Positions 43,491 to 52,004 are shown, counted from the first letter of the stretch. The stretch: DNA of 64,000 nucleotides from Actinacidiphila paucisporea (GCF_900142575.1 NZ_FRBI01000019.1:62001-126000), one strand, 5' to 3'. Program-made: numbers and translations. Notes: a model not told the origin generated them from the letters alone.

Positions 43491-45328
43491 GCCGTCACTC
43501 CCACGCCGTCGAGTACCGAGGTCAGGACGGCGACCGCGTCGCAGCCCAGGAAGAGGTGGCCGTCGACGTCCGGTCCCCTGCCGGGACGGCCCGCGAGCAG
43601 GATCCGTTCCGCCCCGGCCGCCCTGAGCGCGTCCGCGACGGCCGCGGCCTGTTCGTCGTAGAGCGCGTCGCTGGAGCACAGGCAGGCGATACGGGCGCCG
43701 CTGGCCGCGAACGCCTCGGCGGCCGAGTCCGCGTCCACCGTGATCGGGTCGTGGACCGGCTGCACCCCGCCAGCCTGGAAGAGGTTCGAGGCGAAGGAGA
43801 CCCGCGCCGCATGGGCCGACTCGGGGCCGAGCGCCGCGAGGAAGACCGCGGGCCGGCTCCCGGTGGAGGCCAGATGGGCGTCCGAGCGCGCCCGCAGCGC
43901 TTCGTAGGCCTCGTCCCGGCGCACCCGCGGCAGGCCGCCGCCGGGACGGGCGGGCGGTTCGGCGCGCTCGACGGGCCGCTCCGCGAGGTGCGGGAATTCG
44001 CTGACCCCGGTGATCGGCTCGCGCCGGGTGGCGAGCGCGCGGCTGCGCGCGGCCCACACCTCGGCGATGCGTTCGCCGACCCAGCCCGAGCGGAGCGCCG
44101 CCTCCTGGCCGCCCGCCCCTTCCAGCTGCTGGAAGAACTCCCAGGCGGCATGGGCGAGTTCGTCGGTGAGCCGCTCGACGTACCAGGAACCGCCGGCCGG
44201 ATCGGCGACCCGCCCGAGGTGCGACTCCTCCAGCAGGATCGAGGAGGTGTTGCGGGCGATCCTGCGGGCGAAGTCGTCTGGGAGTCCCAGCGAGTGGTCG
44301 AAGGGCAGCACCGTCACCGAGTCGGCGCCGCCGACACCGGCGCCCAGGGCGGCCAGCGTGGTGCGCAGCATGTTCACGTAAGGGTCCCGACGGGTCATCA
44401 TCACCGCCGAGGTCACCGCGTGCTGGAGCTGCGGAGCCGGCTCCCGCGCCCCGCACACCTCGGCGACCCGGGTCCACAGGCGGCGGGCGGCCCGTAGCTT
44501 GGCGATGGTCAGGAACTGGTCCGCGGTCGCCGCGTAGCGGAATTCCAGCTGGCCGCAGGCGTCGTCGAGGCTCAGACCCGCCTCGGTCAGCAGACGCAGG
44601 TACGCGACCCCGGTTGCGAGCGAGCAGCCCAGCTCCTGGCCGGCGGACGCACCCGCCTCGTGGTACGGCAGGGCGTCCACGGTCAGCGCCCGCAGCCCCG
44701 GGTACGCCCGGTGGATCCGCAGGGCCAGGGCGACGGCGTCGCCGGAGTCCACGGCCTGCCCTGTACGGGCGCCGTGCCCCAGCGGATCGGCGCCGAGATT
44801 GCCGCGCGCCGCCTGCGGTGCCACCCCCTGCCGGTCGTACAGCCGCAGCAACTCGGCGGCCGCGGCCCGCGCGTGCGGGCCCGCGTCGAGCACCACGGGC
44901 GCGAGATCGAGGTGGACGCCCTCCAGGGCGCGCTCCAGGTCCGCCGGGGGCAGGCCCTCGGCGCCCAGCGACAGCCACACGGACGTGGCCCCGCCCTCCA
45001 GGTCGGCCAGTACGGCCTCGTTGGCGCGCTCGGCGGTGGGTGACCGGTGCCACGGGCGCACGTCCCAGCCGCCGACCGGCCGGCCCCCGCGGACGTAGGG
45101 CGGGAAGCCGGGCAGGCCCGGGTCTGGAGCGGTGGTGCCGGCATCGTAGAGGGGGCGTACGAGCAGGCCGTCGTCCAGCGCGGTGGACAGCGCCCGCTCC
45201 GCCTCCGGCCCGGACAGGTCCTTGCCGGACTTGCGCAGGACACCGGCCACGAGCTGCTGCCACTGCTCGTGGGTACCGCCCGGGAATTGCGCACCCAGCG
45301 GGATCGCGTCGTCAGGCAGAACCGTCAT
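43487..45328 (-). CDS. mutA: methylmalonyl-CoA mutase small subunit
   Basis: 613 residues, starting MTVLPDDAIPLGAQFPGGTHEQWQQL. It is homologous to MutB but lacks the DxHxxG cobalamin motif in its degenerate C-terminal domain ('ARIACLCSSDALYDEQAAAVADALRAAGAERILLAG'), as expected of the non-catalytic subunit. 'PYVNMLRTTLAALGAGVGGADSVTVLPFD' is typical. I chose ATG 45328 by family start; no strong ribosome site is visible. First gene of mutA-mutB-meaB. Confidence 0.93.
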   Translation of the reverse strand: MTVLPDDAIPLGAQFPGGTHEQWQQLVAGVLRKSGKDLSGPEAERALSTALDDGLLVRPLYDAGTTAPDPGLPGFPPYVRGGRPVGGWDVRPWHRSPTAERANEAVLADLEGGATSVWLSLGAEGLPPADLERALEGVHLDLAPVVLDAGPHARAAAAELLRLYDRQGVAPQAARGNLGADPLGHGARTGQAVDSGDAVALALRIHRAYPGLRALTVDALPYHEAGASAGQELGCSLATGVAYLRLLTEAGLSLDDACGQLEFRYAATADQFLTIAKLRAARRLWTRVAEVCGAREPAPQLQHAVTSAVMMTRRDPYVNMLRTTLAALGAGVGGADSVTVLPFDHSLGLPDDFARRIARNTSSILLEESHLGRVADPAGGSWYVERLTDELAHAAWEFFQQLEGAGGQEAALRSGWVGERIAEVWAARSRALATRREPITGVSEFPHLAERPVERAEPPARPGGGLPRVRRDEAYEALRARSDAHLASTGSRPAVFLAALGPESAHAARVSFASNLFQAGGVQPVHDPITVDADSAAEAFAASGARIACLCSSDALYDEQAAAVADALRAAGAERILLAGRPGRGPDVDGHLFLGCDAVAVLTSVLDGVGVTA

Positions 45329-45459
45329 GCGCCCGATGCTAGGGCCTGCCCCCTTGATGCTTTCTAAAGACAACCTGGAGCCGGGGTGGACACCACCGTC
45401 CGATACGAGCGACGGCCCCCTGTCCGGCACGCGGGTGGCCCGCGCTCCCACCCGACTGC

Positions 45460-45657
45460 GCTAGGGCCTGTCCGGCGGATCTTGGCGGGCCTGCGACGCC
45501 CGGCACCGCACCCCTCCCCCTGCCTTCGGCGGGAGGTGCCCCCAGTGTTGTCGAATCATCCTTGTACGACCCGGTACGAGGACGATTCTCCGCCTTGCGA
45601 TGTACGGCACCGGACGCCGCAGGCTGATCCGCCAAGATCCGCCGGACAGGCCCTAGC
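45460..45657. mobile_element. MITE-like element with 29-bp perfect terminal inverted repeats
   Basis: A 198-bp element. Left end 45460-45488 starts GCTAGGGCCTGTCCGGCGGA and the right end 45629-45657 is its exact reverse complement. Weaker complementarity continues inward for another ~20 bases, and the interior has no coding frame. CTAG at both ends looks like a target duplication of the type made by IS5-group transposases. The right terminus supplies the TAG stop of enolase. A partial end, CTAGGGCCTG, recurs at 45339 near mutA. Confidence 0.75.
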
Positions 45658-46936
45658 GGCGCAGGCCGAGGGCGTCGCGGCCGGCGTAGCGCGCCTGGGT
45701 GCCCAGCTCCTCCTCGATGCGGATGAGCTGGTTGTACTTGGCGGTGCGGTCCGAGCGGGAGAGCGAGCCGGTCTTGATCTGGCCGCACCCCGTGGCCACC
45801 GCGAGGTCGGCGATGGTGGTGTCCTCGGTCTCGCCGGAGCGGTGGGACATGACGACGGTGTAGCCGGCGCGGTGGGCGGTGCCCACGGTGGCCAGCGTCT
45901 CGGTGAGGGTGCCGATCTGGTTGACCTTCACCAGGATCGAGTTGGCGACGCCGTCACGGATCCCCTCGCGGAGCAGCGTCTCGTTGGTGCAGAAGACGTC
46001 GTCGCCGGTGAGCTGGCAGTGCTCGCCGAGCCGCGTCATCAGCGACCGCCATCCGTCGCGGTCGTCCTCGGCCATCGGGTCCTCGATGGAGGCGACGGGG
46101 TAGTCCGCGACCAGCTTCGCGAGGTAGTCGACGTGCTCGGCGACGCTGCGGCGCACGCCCTCGCCGACGTAGTCGTAGACGCCGTCGCGGAAGAACTCCG
46201 AGGTGGCGGGGTCCATGACGACGGTGATGTCAGCCCCGGGCTTGTAGCCGGTCCGCTCGATGGCGCGGACGACGAAGTCCAGTGCCTCCTCGGCGCTGCG
46301 CAGATCGGGGGCGAAACCGCCCTCGTCGCCGACGCCGGTGCTGTGGCCGGCGGACAGCAGGTCGCGGCGCAGGGTGTGGAAGACCTCGGAGCCCATCCGC
46401 ACCGCCTCGGCGAAGGTGGCCGCACCGATCGGGGCGATCATGAACTCCTGGAAGTCCAGGCGGTTGTCGGCGTGGGCGCCGCCGTTGACGATGTTCATCA
46501 TCGGCACCGGCAGCAGCCGCGCGTCCACTCCGCCGACGTAGCGGTAGAGCGGTAGCCGGTGGGCGAGCGCGGCGGCCTTGGCGGTGGCCAGCGAGACGCC
46601 GAGGATCGCGTTCGCGCCGAGTCTGGCCTTGTCCGGGGTGCCGTCCAGCTCGATCAGCGCCGCGTCCACTGCGGCCTGGTCCTCGGCCGCCAGGCCCACC
46701 ACGGCGTCCGCGATGGAGTCGTTGACGGCGTCGACGGCGCGCCGGACGCCCTTTCCGTGGAAGCGTGCCGGGTCCTCGTCGCGGAGTTCCACGGCCTCCC
46801 TGGCGCCCGTGGAGGCCCCGGAGGGCACGGCCGCGCGCCCGGTCGAGCCGTCGGCCAGTTCGACGTCGACCTCGACGGTCGGGTTGCCCCGGCTGTCGAT
46901 GATCTCGCGCGCGACGATCCGGGTGATGGCGGTCAT
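45653..46936 (-). CDS. eno: enolase (phosphopyruvate hydratase)
   Basis: 427 residues, full length. Hallmarks: 'AREIIDSRGNPTVEVDVELADG' at the start, 'GASTGAREAVELRD', 'MMNIVNGGAHADNRLDFQEFMI', 'VGDEGGFAPDL', 'ASIEDPMAEDD', catalytic Lys in 'LVKVNQIGTLTET' and signature 'SHRSGETEDTTIADLAVATGCGQIKTGS'. It catalyses 2-phosphoglycerate to phosphoenolpyruvate. ATG 46936 has GGGAG 8 bases upstream. Its stop lies in the terminal CTAG of a MITE-like element. Divergent from a winged-helix/peroxiredoxin gene, it may be a second, redox-regulated enolase. Confidence 0.95.
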   Translation of the reverse strand: MTAITRIVAREIIDSRGNPTVEVDVELADGSTGRAAVPSGASTGAREAVELRDEDPARFHGKGVRRAVDAVNDSIADAVVGLAAEDQAAVDAALIELDGTPDKARLGANAILGVSLATAKAAALAHRLPLYRYVGGVDARLLPVPMMNIVNGGAHADNRLDFQEFMIAPIGAATFAEAVRMGSEVFHTLRRDLLSAGHSTGVGDEGGFAPDLRSAEEALDFVVRAIERTGYKPGADITVVMDPATSEFFRDGVYDYVGEGVRRSVAEHVDYLAKLVADYPVASIEDPMAEDDRDGWRSLMTRLGEHCQLTGDDVFCTNETLLREGIRDGVANSILVKVNQIGTLTETLATVGTAHRAGYTVVMSHRSGETEDTTIADLAVATGCGQIKTGSLSRSDRTAKYNQLIRIEEELGTQARYAGRDALGLRR

Positions 46937-47027
46937 GGCAGTTACTCCCGACGGTCGGTCCGCACGGCGGGATATTAGTTCCCCCCGAGAACAAAGTGAG
47001 TTCCGAAAAGGAATGTACTCTGCGGTG

Positions 47028-47885
47028 ATGAAGATGCACAACGCCGACGAGAACTGCGGCATCGCCCAGGCCGCCGTCGTCCTGGCCGACTGGTGGAACG
47101 TGCTCGTGCTGCGCGAGGTCGCCCGCGGCCACGTGCGCTTCGACGCCCTCGCCGCCGAACTCGGCCTGTCCCGCAAGGTGCTGACCGAACGGCTCGGCAA
47201 GCTCGTCGCCCGCGGCGTCCTGCGCCGCAGCCTCTACCAGCGCCGTCCCGTCCGGTACGAATACCTGCTCACCGACTCGGGCCTGGCCCTGCTGCCGCTG
47301 CTGGTGGCCATGCAGGACTGGGGTGACCGCTGGGTACTGGGCGACGGGACCGCCACCGCGACGGCCGCGCCGTCAGGCGCAGAACACTCCCGCGTCCACG
47401 CCCTGTCCGGTACGCGGCTGCCGGTCGACCTCCTGCTGCCCGCCGCCGACGGCGCCGACCGTCCCCCGGCCGACCCGGACGCCGCCGCCACCGTGCTGTT
47501 CACCTACCCCGGCACCGGAGTCGACTGGAGCAGCGACCCGATCCCCGGCGCCCCCGGATGCACCCTGGAGAACCTGCTCTTCCGCGACGCGTGGCCCGAC
47601 TTCCGGCGGGCGGGCGTGGCCGTCCACGGCGTCAGCACCCAACTCCCGCACGAGCAGGCCGCCTTCGCCCGCGCCCAGTCCGTGCCGTACCCCCTGCTCT
47701 CCGACGCCCGGCACCACCTGTCCGCCGCCCTGCGCCTGCCCACCTTCCGCGGCGCCGGCCGGCTCCGGCTCAAACGGCTCATCCTCGTCGTCGGCCCGGA
47801 AGGGGCCGTACGCCACGTGCACTTCCCCGTCGACGACATCGCCCAGGCGGTCGAGCAGACCCTGCGCCTCGCCGCCGCGCACTGA
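47028..47885 (+). CDS. HxlR-type winged-helix regulator fused to a peroxiredoxin (PrxQ/BCP-like) domain
   Basis: 285 residues. Residues ~8-100 form an HxlR winged helix (ENCGIAQAAVVLADWWNVLVLREVARG, 'LSRKVLTERLGKLVARGVLRR') with the family's N-terminal Cys10. Residues ~120-280 form a thioredoxin-fold domain with 'TYPGTGVDW...GAPGCTLENLLFRDAWPDFRRAGVAVHGVS', Cys178 lying where PrxQ has its peroxidatic Cys (PGCT). A peroxide-sensing regulator is the simple reading. ATG 47013 is an alternative start. Inverted TTCC/GGAA and GTTC/GAAC arms lie at 46977-47012 in the gap to divergent eno. It probably regulates eno and itself. Confidence 0.82.
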   Translation: MKMHNADENCGIAQAAVVLADWWNVLVLREVARGHVRFDALAAELGLSRKVLTERLGKLVARGVLRRSLYQRRPVRYEYLLTDSGLALLPLLVAMQDWGDRWVLGDGTATATAAPSGAEHSRVHALSGTRLPVDLLLPAADGADRPPADPDAAATVLFTYPGTGVDWSSDPIPGAPGCTLENLLFRDAWPDFRRAGVAVHGVSTQLPHEQAAFARAQSVPYPLLSDARHHLSAALRLPTFRGAGRLRLKRLILVVGPEGAVRHVHFPVDDIAQAVEQTLRLAAAH

Positions 47886-47982
47886 ACTCCTCCTGTGCCG
47901 CGGAGCACGACCGGCCGCCTACCTCGCAGCACGGACGCGTCCTGCCGCCCGGCCGGGCCCACCGGGTTGCGACGCGCCCGTT

Positions 47983-48000
47983 CCCCGGTTGCCACCGGGG
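47983..48000. terminator. short hairpin between convergent genes
   Basis: A 7-bp perfect stem CCCCGGT/ACCGGGG with loop TGCC lies ~100 bases after the HTH-peroxiredoxin stop and 7 bases beyond the GNAT gene stop. Confidence 0.5.
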
Positions 48001-48006
48001 GCGAAC

Positions 48007-48555
48007 TCAGCCCGACGGCGTGACCGGGGGCCGCACGCCGAACCACTGCTCGGCACCGTACTCCTCGAACCGCTCCACCTCGGTGAAGCCCAGCTTCGCC
48101 GCGAGGCGCAGCGAGCGGTCGTTGGCGGCCTGGGCGCAGAGCACCACCGGCTCGCCGGGCAGCGCGCCGGCGAACCAGCCGAGCGCGGCCGCGCACGCCT
48201 CGGCGGCGTAGCCCCGGCCCCACGCCTGCGGCAGGAACATGTAGCCGAGTTCGGCCTCCCCGGCGTCCGGGCCGAGGTGGCCCGGGCGCTCCGCGTCACG
48301 CCGGTCGAGCGTGACGATGCCGATCATCGCCCCGTCGAGAGCGGCCGTGAAGAGGCCGGGGCGCCGCCTGGGCTCGGCGGGCAACGCACGCTCGAACTCC
48401 TCGCGCTGCCTCGGGCCACCGATGTAGGTGCCCACCTCCGGTGAGGTGAACAGCTCGATGAGCGCCGCACGGTCCCGCGCCTCGGGCTCACGGAGCACCA
48501 GCCGCTCGGTTCTGATCGGGGCAGGCGGCCAGGCGACCGCTCCGAGCTCAGCCAT
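48007..48555 (-). CDS. GNAT-family N-acetyltransferase (RimJ/RimL-like)
   Basis: 182 residues beginning MAELGAVAWPPAPIRTERLVLREPEARD. GNAT core: 'ELGYMFLPQAWGRGYAAEACAAAL' (~105-128), the Q/R-x-x-G-x-G/A acetyl-CoA loop, then 'ANDRSLRLAAKLGFTEVERFEEYG'. It acetylates an amino group, either an N-terminal residue or a small molecule; the subgroup often acts on ribosomal proteins or antibiotics. The frame is open upstream, but this ATG matches the family start. Confidence 0.9.
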   Translation of the reverse strand: MAELGAVAWPPAPIRTERLVLREPEARDRAALIELFTSPEVGTYIGGPRQREEFERALPAEPRRRPGLFTAALDGAMIGIVTLDRRDAERPGHLGPDAGEAELGYMFLPQAWGRGYAAEACAAALGWFAGALPGEPVVLCAQAANDRSLRLAAKLGFTEVERFEEYGAEQWFGVRPPVTPSG

Positions 48556-48690
48556 GACGAGCAACTTACCGCTACCGCACGCCGGCCGCCGGGAAAGCCG
48601 GTGAGGCGGGGCCCACGGGAGAGCCGGGGGACGACGGATGCCCCGTCGCGGTCCGGCACGCGGACGAACGAGAGCGCCCTGCAAGCGGAA

Positions 48691-48729
48691 GAGGCCGCGT
48701 GCCCCCGGTGTTCGGGGGCACGCGGCCTC
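48691..48729 (-). terminator. strong terminator after the SRPBCC gene
   Basis: A perfect 17-bp stem (left arm GAGGCCGCGTGCCCCCG) with loop GTGTT begins 34 bases beyond the stop of the minus-strand SRPBCC gene. Confidence 0.85.
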
Positions 48730-48763
48730 GTGGAGCGCCGCGACGACCGCGGGCCCGGCGGGC

Positions 48764-49213
48764 TCAGACCTGGCCGCGCCAGGCACCCGTCTCCGTGCCA
48801 CGGGACTCGATGAACGACTTGAACCTCTTCAGGTCGCCCTTGGTCTGGCGGCGGACGAAGCCCAGCTTGTCGCCGACGGTGTCGGCGATGCCCTGCGGGT
48901 CGTGCTCCATCTGGAGCATCACCTTGGTGTGCTCGGCGTCGAGCCGGTGGAAGGTCACCACCCCGGCCTGCCTGGCCTCGCCGTCGACCGTGGTCCAGGC
49001 GACCCGCTCGTCGGGGATCTGCTCGGTGATCTCGGCGTCGAACTCGCGGTGGACACCGTCCACGCTGGTGACCCAGTGCGTGAGGGTGGGGGTGCGCTGC
49101 TCGATGCGCTGGACACCCTCCATGAACTTCGGGAAGTCCTCGAACTGGGTCCACTGGTTGTAGGCGGTGCCGACGGGAACCGCGACCTCCACCGACTCCT
49201 CGATGGTCGACAT
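48764..49213 (-). CDS. SRPBCC (polyketide cyclase/dehydrase-like) protein
   Basis: 149 residues: 'ESVEVAVPVGTAYNQWTQFEDFPKFMEGVQRIEQ' (~7-40), 'VAWTTVDGEARQAGVVTFHRLDAEHTKVMLQMEHDPQG', typical of the START-fold cyclase/dehydrase group found as small stand-alone proteins in actinomycetes. It should bind a hydrophobic ligand; no polyketide genes are nearby, so a cyclase role is not implied. The ATG at 49213 is preceded by GGAAGGAG with 7-base spacing. Confidence 0.9.
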   Translation of the reverse strand: MSTIEESVEVAVPVGTAYNQWTQFEDFPKFMEGVQRIEQRTPTLTHWVTSVDGVHREFDAEITEQIPDERVAWTTVDGEARQAGVVTFHRLDAEHTKVMLQMEHDPQGIADTVGDKLGFVRRQTKGDLKRFKSFIESRGTETGAWRGQV

Positions 49214-49450
49214 GTACCGACTCCTTCCTGTGGGATGTTCCGTTGCGTCCCCGCGTGCCCGCATCTCCCGTACCAACACATCCTGATCGTGGCGCGCTGC
49301 ACGGAACCGGAGAATCGCCCCGGCGGGTTCCCCCGGACGGTTTGACGGTCCGTCGAGCGGACAGCCGGTCGATGGACCGCCGTCGGGCGGGACCGTTCCG
49401 GGGCGACGTCGCGGGCCGTCGACGCGTCAGTGAGCCAGGGAGGATGCGGC

Positions 49451-49876
49451 ATGGGCCGTGGGGACCAAGCGACCGTTCGGGTGGACACGGTGGCGGCGCT
49501 GGACGTATCGGACGCATGGGTGGCCCTGGTGGCCGTCGATCTCGTCTACCGCTCACGGGACCCGCTCGCGGTGGAGATGGTCCTGCGCGCTCCCGGCGAG
49601 GAGGGGATCAGCTGGACCTTCGCCTGGGAAGTGCTCGCCCAAGGCCAGGTGGAACCCACCGGCGAGGGCGACGTCCGGGTGCGGCCGTCCTGGGGCTCGA
49701 CCGGGATCCGCTGCGTGGAAGTGGCCCTCGGGCCGTTCCCCACCGTGTGCGTACGCCTGCCGGAGCAGGACGTCGTCTCGTTCGTGAACGCCCTGCGGGC
49801 CCGGGTGCACGGCGACCTCCGCCAGGTGGCCGAGGCCCTGGACTGCGAACTCGCGGTCATCATGGCCGACGCCTGA
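49451..49876 (+). CDS. SsgA-like (SALP) sporulation/cell-division protein
   Basis: 141 residues. The SsgA-family core is 'SRDPLAVEMVLRAPGEEGISWTFAWEVLAQGQVEPTGEGDVRVRPSW' and 'VCVRLPEQDVVSFVNALRARV'. SALPs occur only in sporulating actinomycetes and control septum placement and peptidoglycan events. The ATG at 49451 follows GGGAGG with 7-base spacing; a GTG at 49430 is in frame. The canonical V-W in the 'FARELL' stretch is replaced by S-W-T-F-A-W, a modest divergence. It is a strong taxonomic marker for Streptomycetaceae. Confidence 0.85.
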   Translation: MGRGDQATVRVDTVAALDVSDAWVALVAVDLVYRSRDPLAVEMVLRAPGEEGISWTFAWEVLAQGQVEPTGEGDVRVRPSWGSTGIRCVEVALGPFPTVCVRLPEQDVVSFVNALRARVHGDLRQVAEALDCELAVIMADA

Positions 49877-49975
49877 GGGGTCGAAGGACGGCTACCACCG
49901 CCACGGGCCGTCAACTGCCGCCATCAGACGCCCAGGACCGGGATTCCCGGCTGCCGGCGCGGGCAGCCGAACGTC

Positions 49976-50651
49976 ATGACCACAGCCCATTCCGAGCGAG
50001 AGACCACTTTCGAGGGAACGGGACTCTTCGACCCGCAAGGCCTCCGGCGGCTGCCGGCCGTCGACGAGCAAGGGGTTGGCAGGCCGGGTGCGCGAACAGG
50101 AACAGGCCCGGCACGCCACCGAGTGGCGTGCCGCCGTCGAAGCCCTCGGCTCCGCCCGCTACTTCGCGCTGCTCGACGCCCTCGACGCCCTCGACGGCCT
50201 GCTGGCCGACCCTCCGCTGCGGCGCAAGGCCCGCAAACCCGCCCGCAAGCAGCTGCTCAAGACAGCCGAGGCCGACCGCCGGCGGCTGAAGCGGCGGCTG
50301 GCCGCCGTGGAGGGCGTGGACCAGGGCCCGGAGCGCGAACAGGCTCTGCACCAGGTGCGCAAGGCGGTCCGGCGTGCCCGCCACACCGCCGAGACGGCAC
50401 TCCCTTACGGCGGGAAACGGGCGGCGCGGCTGCGCAAGCGCACCACGAAGCTCCAGCAGGTGCTCGGCGACCACCAGGACGCCGCCGTCGCCCGCCGCGC
50501 CCTGGTGGACCTGGCCGCCGAGGCGCACCGCGCCGGAGCTGACACCTTCGGCTACGGCCTGCTCTACGCGGCACAGGCGCAGAGCATGTCCGCCGCCGCG
50601 CGCCGCCTCCCGCGCCGCGCGGCCGGAGCGACGGCTGTCCGCCTCGCCTGA
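49976..50651 (+). pseudogene. decayed CYTH-CHAD domain protein
   Basis: The first ~30 codons (TTAHSERETTFEGTG...LRRLPAVDEQG) match the start of a CYTH domain. Near 50065 the homology jumps to another frame and to the second half of a CHAD domain: 'EWRAAVEALGSARYFALLDALDALL', 'LHQVRKAVRRARHTAETALPYGGKRAARLRKRTTKLQQVLGDHQDAAVARRAL'. Most of CYTH and the first half of CHAD are deleted. Intact homologues are ~500 residues and bind polyphosphate or triphosphates. Confidence 0.75.
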
Positions 50652-50702
50652 GGGAGCGCGGGCCCGCCGCGCGCGGTCCGCGCCGGAGCCGCCGTCGCCG
50701 CC

Positions 50703-50734
50703 AGGGGCCGTGACGTCCACGCGTCGCGGCCCCT
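50703..50734. terminator. terminator between convergent CHAD remnant and SDR gene
   Basis: A 13-bp stem, AGGGGCCGTGACG against CGTCGCGGCCCCT (one mismatch), has a 6-base loop. Confidence 0.7.
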
Positions 50735-50786
50735 CGGCTCGGCCGTCGACGGTGGCCGCCCGGCGACGCGCGCGGCGTCGGCGCTC

Positions 50787-51596
50787 TCAGTCGACGAGCG
50801 CCCCGGCGGACAGGTTGGCGACCGTTCCGGTGACGGCCCCGGCCCGGTCGGACGCCAGGAAGGCGGCCGTCTCCGCGACGTCGCGGAGCGCGGGCAGCCT
50901 CTTGAGGAGCGTCCCCTGCGCCAGGCCCCCTTCGAGGAATTCCTGGACCGACTGCCCGCCGGCTGCCGCCATCGGCGCGAAGAGGTCCCCGGTGTAGGAA
51001 CCGGCCGCCGGCGCATCCACGACGGCGTGCGGGCGGATGCAGACCACCCGGATGTTGCCGGGCGCCAGTTCCGCGGCCAGCACGCGCGAGAAGGCCTCCT
51101 TGCCGGCCGCGCTCACGCTGTGCCCCAGGATGCCGCCGACAGCGAGTTTGGAACCCGGCTCGGACAGGGTCAGGATGACGCCCGGCCGCTCGCGGCCCAT
51201 GTGCCGCGCGACGGCCTTGCTGGTGATGAACAGCGTCCGCAGGAACCCGTCGATCGGCCGCATGAACTCCTCCAGCGACAGGTCGGCCAGCAGGGTCCCC
51301 TGGTCGTGCGGGACGCTCACGGCGTTGAGCGCGACGTCGATGCCGCCGGCCGTCGCCGCGACCGCGTCGGCGTGCTCCTGCACCGCCTGCTGGTCCAGGA
51401 CGTCGACCTGAGCGGTCTCGACCTCGCCGCCCGCGGCCGCGAGGTCACGCGCCACGGCGTCGAGCTTCGCCTGCGTCCGCCCGGCGATGAAGACCCTCGC
51501 TCCTTCCCGGGCGAAGACCCGTGCGACGGCGCCTCCGATGGCGCCCCCGCCGCCGTAGATCACAGCGGTCCTGTCGGCAAGCAGCGGTCCACTCAT
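50787..51596 (-). CDS. short-chain dehydrogenase/reductase
   Basis: 269-residue SDR: cofactor loop 'GGGGAIGGAVARVFAREGARVFIAGRT' (~15-40) with Arg after beta2 favouring NADP, 'ALNAVSV' (NAG-like motif altered to N-A-V) and 'GHSVSAAGKEAFSRVLAAELAPGNIRVVCIRPHAV'. The catalytic Tyr of YxxxK is replaced: the segment reads S-V-S-A-A-G-K, so the Lys is kept but no Tyr sits four residues before it. It may be inactive or use a different acid. It stands alone, 70 bases beyond an ArsR gene on the same strand. Confidence 0.85.
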   Translation of the reverse strand: MSGPLLADRTAVIYGGGGAIGGAVARVFAREGARVFIAGRTQAKLDAVARDLAAAGGEVETAQVDVLDQQAVQEHADAVAATAGGIDVALNAVSVPHDQGTLLADLSLEEFMRPIDGFLRTLFITSKAVARHMGRERPGVILTLSEPGSKLAVGGILGHSVSAAGKEAFSRVLAAELAPGNIRVVCIRPHAVVDAPAAGSYTGDLFAPMAAAGGQSVQEFLEGGLAQGTLLKRLPALRDVAETAAFLASDRAGAVTGTVANLSAGALVD

Positions 51597-51665
51597 ATGC
51601 GTCCTCCACGAAATGATCGATTCTTCCCCGCGGTGACGCGGGCCGGACGGATGCTCCTGCAGCTG

Positions 51666-52004
51666 TCAGTCGGCTTTCCGGCGCTGGATCTCTTCCGCGA
51701 TGCGTTTGATGCGCGCCAGCCGCGCGTCCCAGGTCCTGCCGACCTCGTCCAACTGCCCGACGGCGCGGGCGAGCTGTGCCTCGTCGACCTCGTAGCGCCG
51801 CTCGCGGCCCACCGGCGTCGCGCGCACGAGACCCGCGCGGTCGAGGACGCCCAGGTGCTTGGCCACCGCCTGGCGCGAGATCGGCAGGCGGTCGCTCAGT
51901 CCGGTCGGGGTGCCGAAGCCTTCCGCGAGCAGCAGGTCGAGCAGGCGGCGCCTGGTCGGGTCGCCGATCGCCGACCAGAGTTCGTCGTCGACAGTCGTGG
52001 TCAC
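51666..52004 (-). CDS. ArsR-family winged-helix regulator
   Basis: 112 residues: 'DDELWSAIGDPTRRRLLDLLLAEGFGTPTGLSDRLPISRQAVAKHLGVLDRAGLVRATPVGRERRYEVD', the ArsR fold with the usual C-terminal helix but no metal-binding Cys motif. It starts with GTG overlapping the stop of the AHSA1 gene (GTGA). The ArsR plus AHSA1/SRPBCC pairing is very common in actinomycetes, the regulator typically controlling its own pair. Confidence 0.92.
   Translation of the reverse strand: MTTTVDDELWSAIGDPTRRRLLDLLLAEGFGTPTGLSDRLPISRQAVAKHLGVLDRAGLVRATPVGRERRYEVDEAQLARAVGQLDEVGRTWDARLARIKRIAEEIQRRKAD

Noticed and set aside
41283..45263. 1326-codon frame suggesting a fused MutA-MutB protein
   Set aside because: The upstream part is a shadow of mutA in another frame. 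mutA has its own frame ending at 43487 and mutB starts at the overlapping ATG 43490.
45460..45657. Rho-independent terminator or attenuator only
   Set aside because: Arms of 29 bp separated by 140 bases with CTAG at each end fit a mobile element better than a simple terminator, although it may function as one.
47886..48006. Small ORFs in the HTH-peroxiredoxin/GNAT gap
   Set aside because: No ribosome site or codon bias; the region is better explained by a short hairpin terminator.
48764..49213. Polyketide cyclase indicating a type II PKS cluster
   Set aside because: The SRPBCC fold is generic and no ketosynthase or carrier protein lies in the window.
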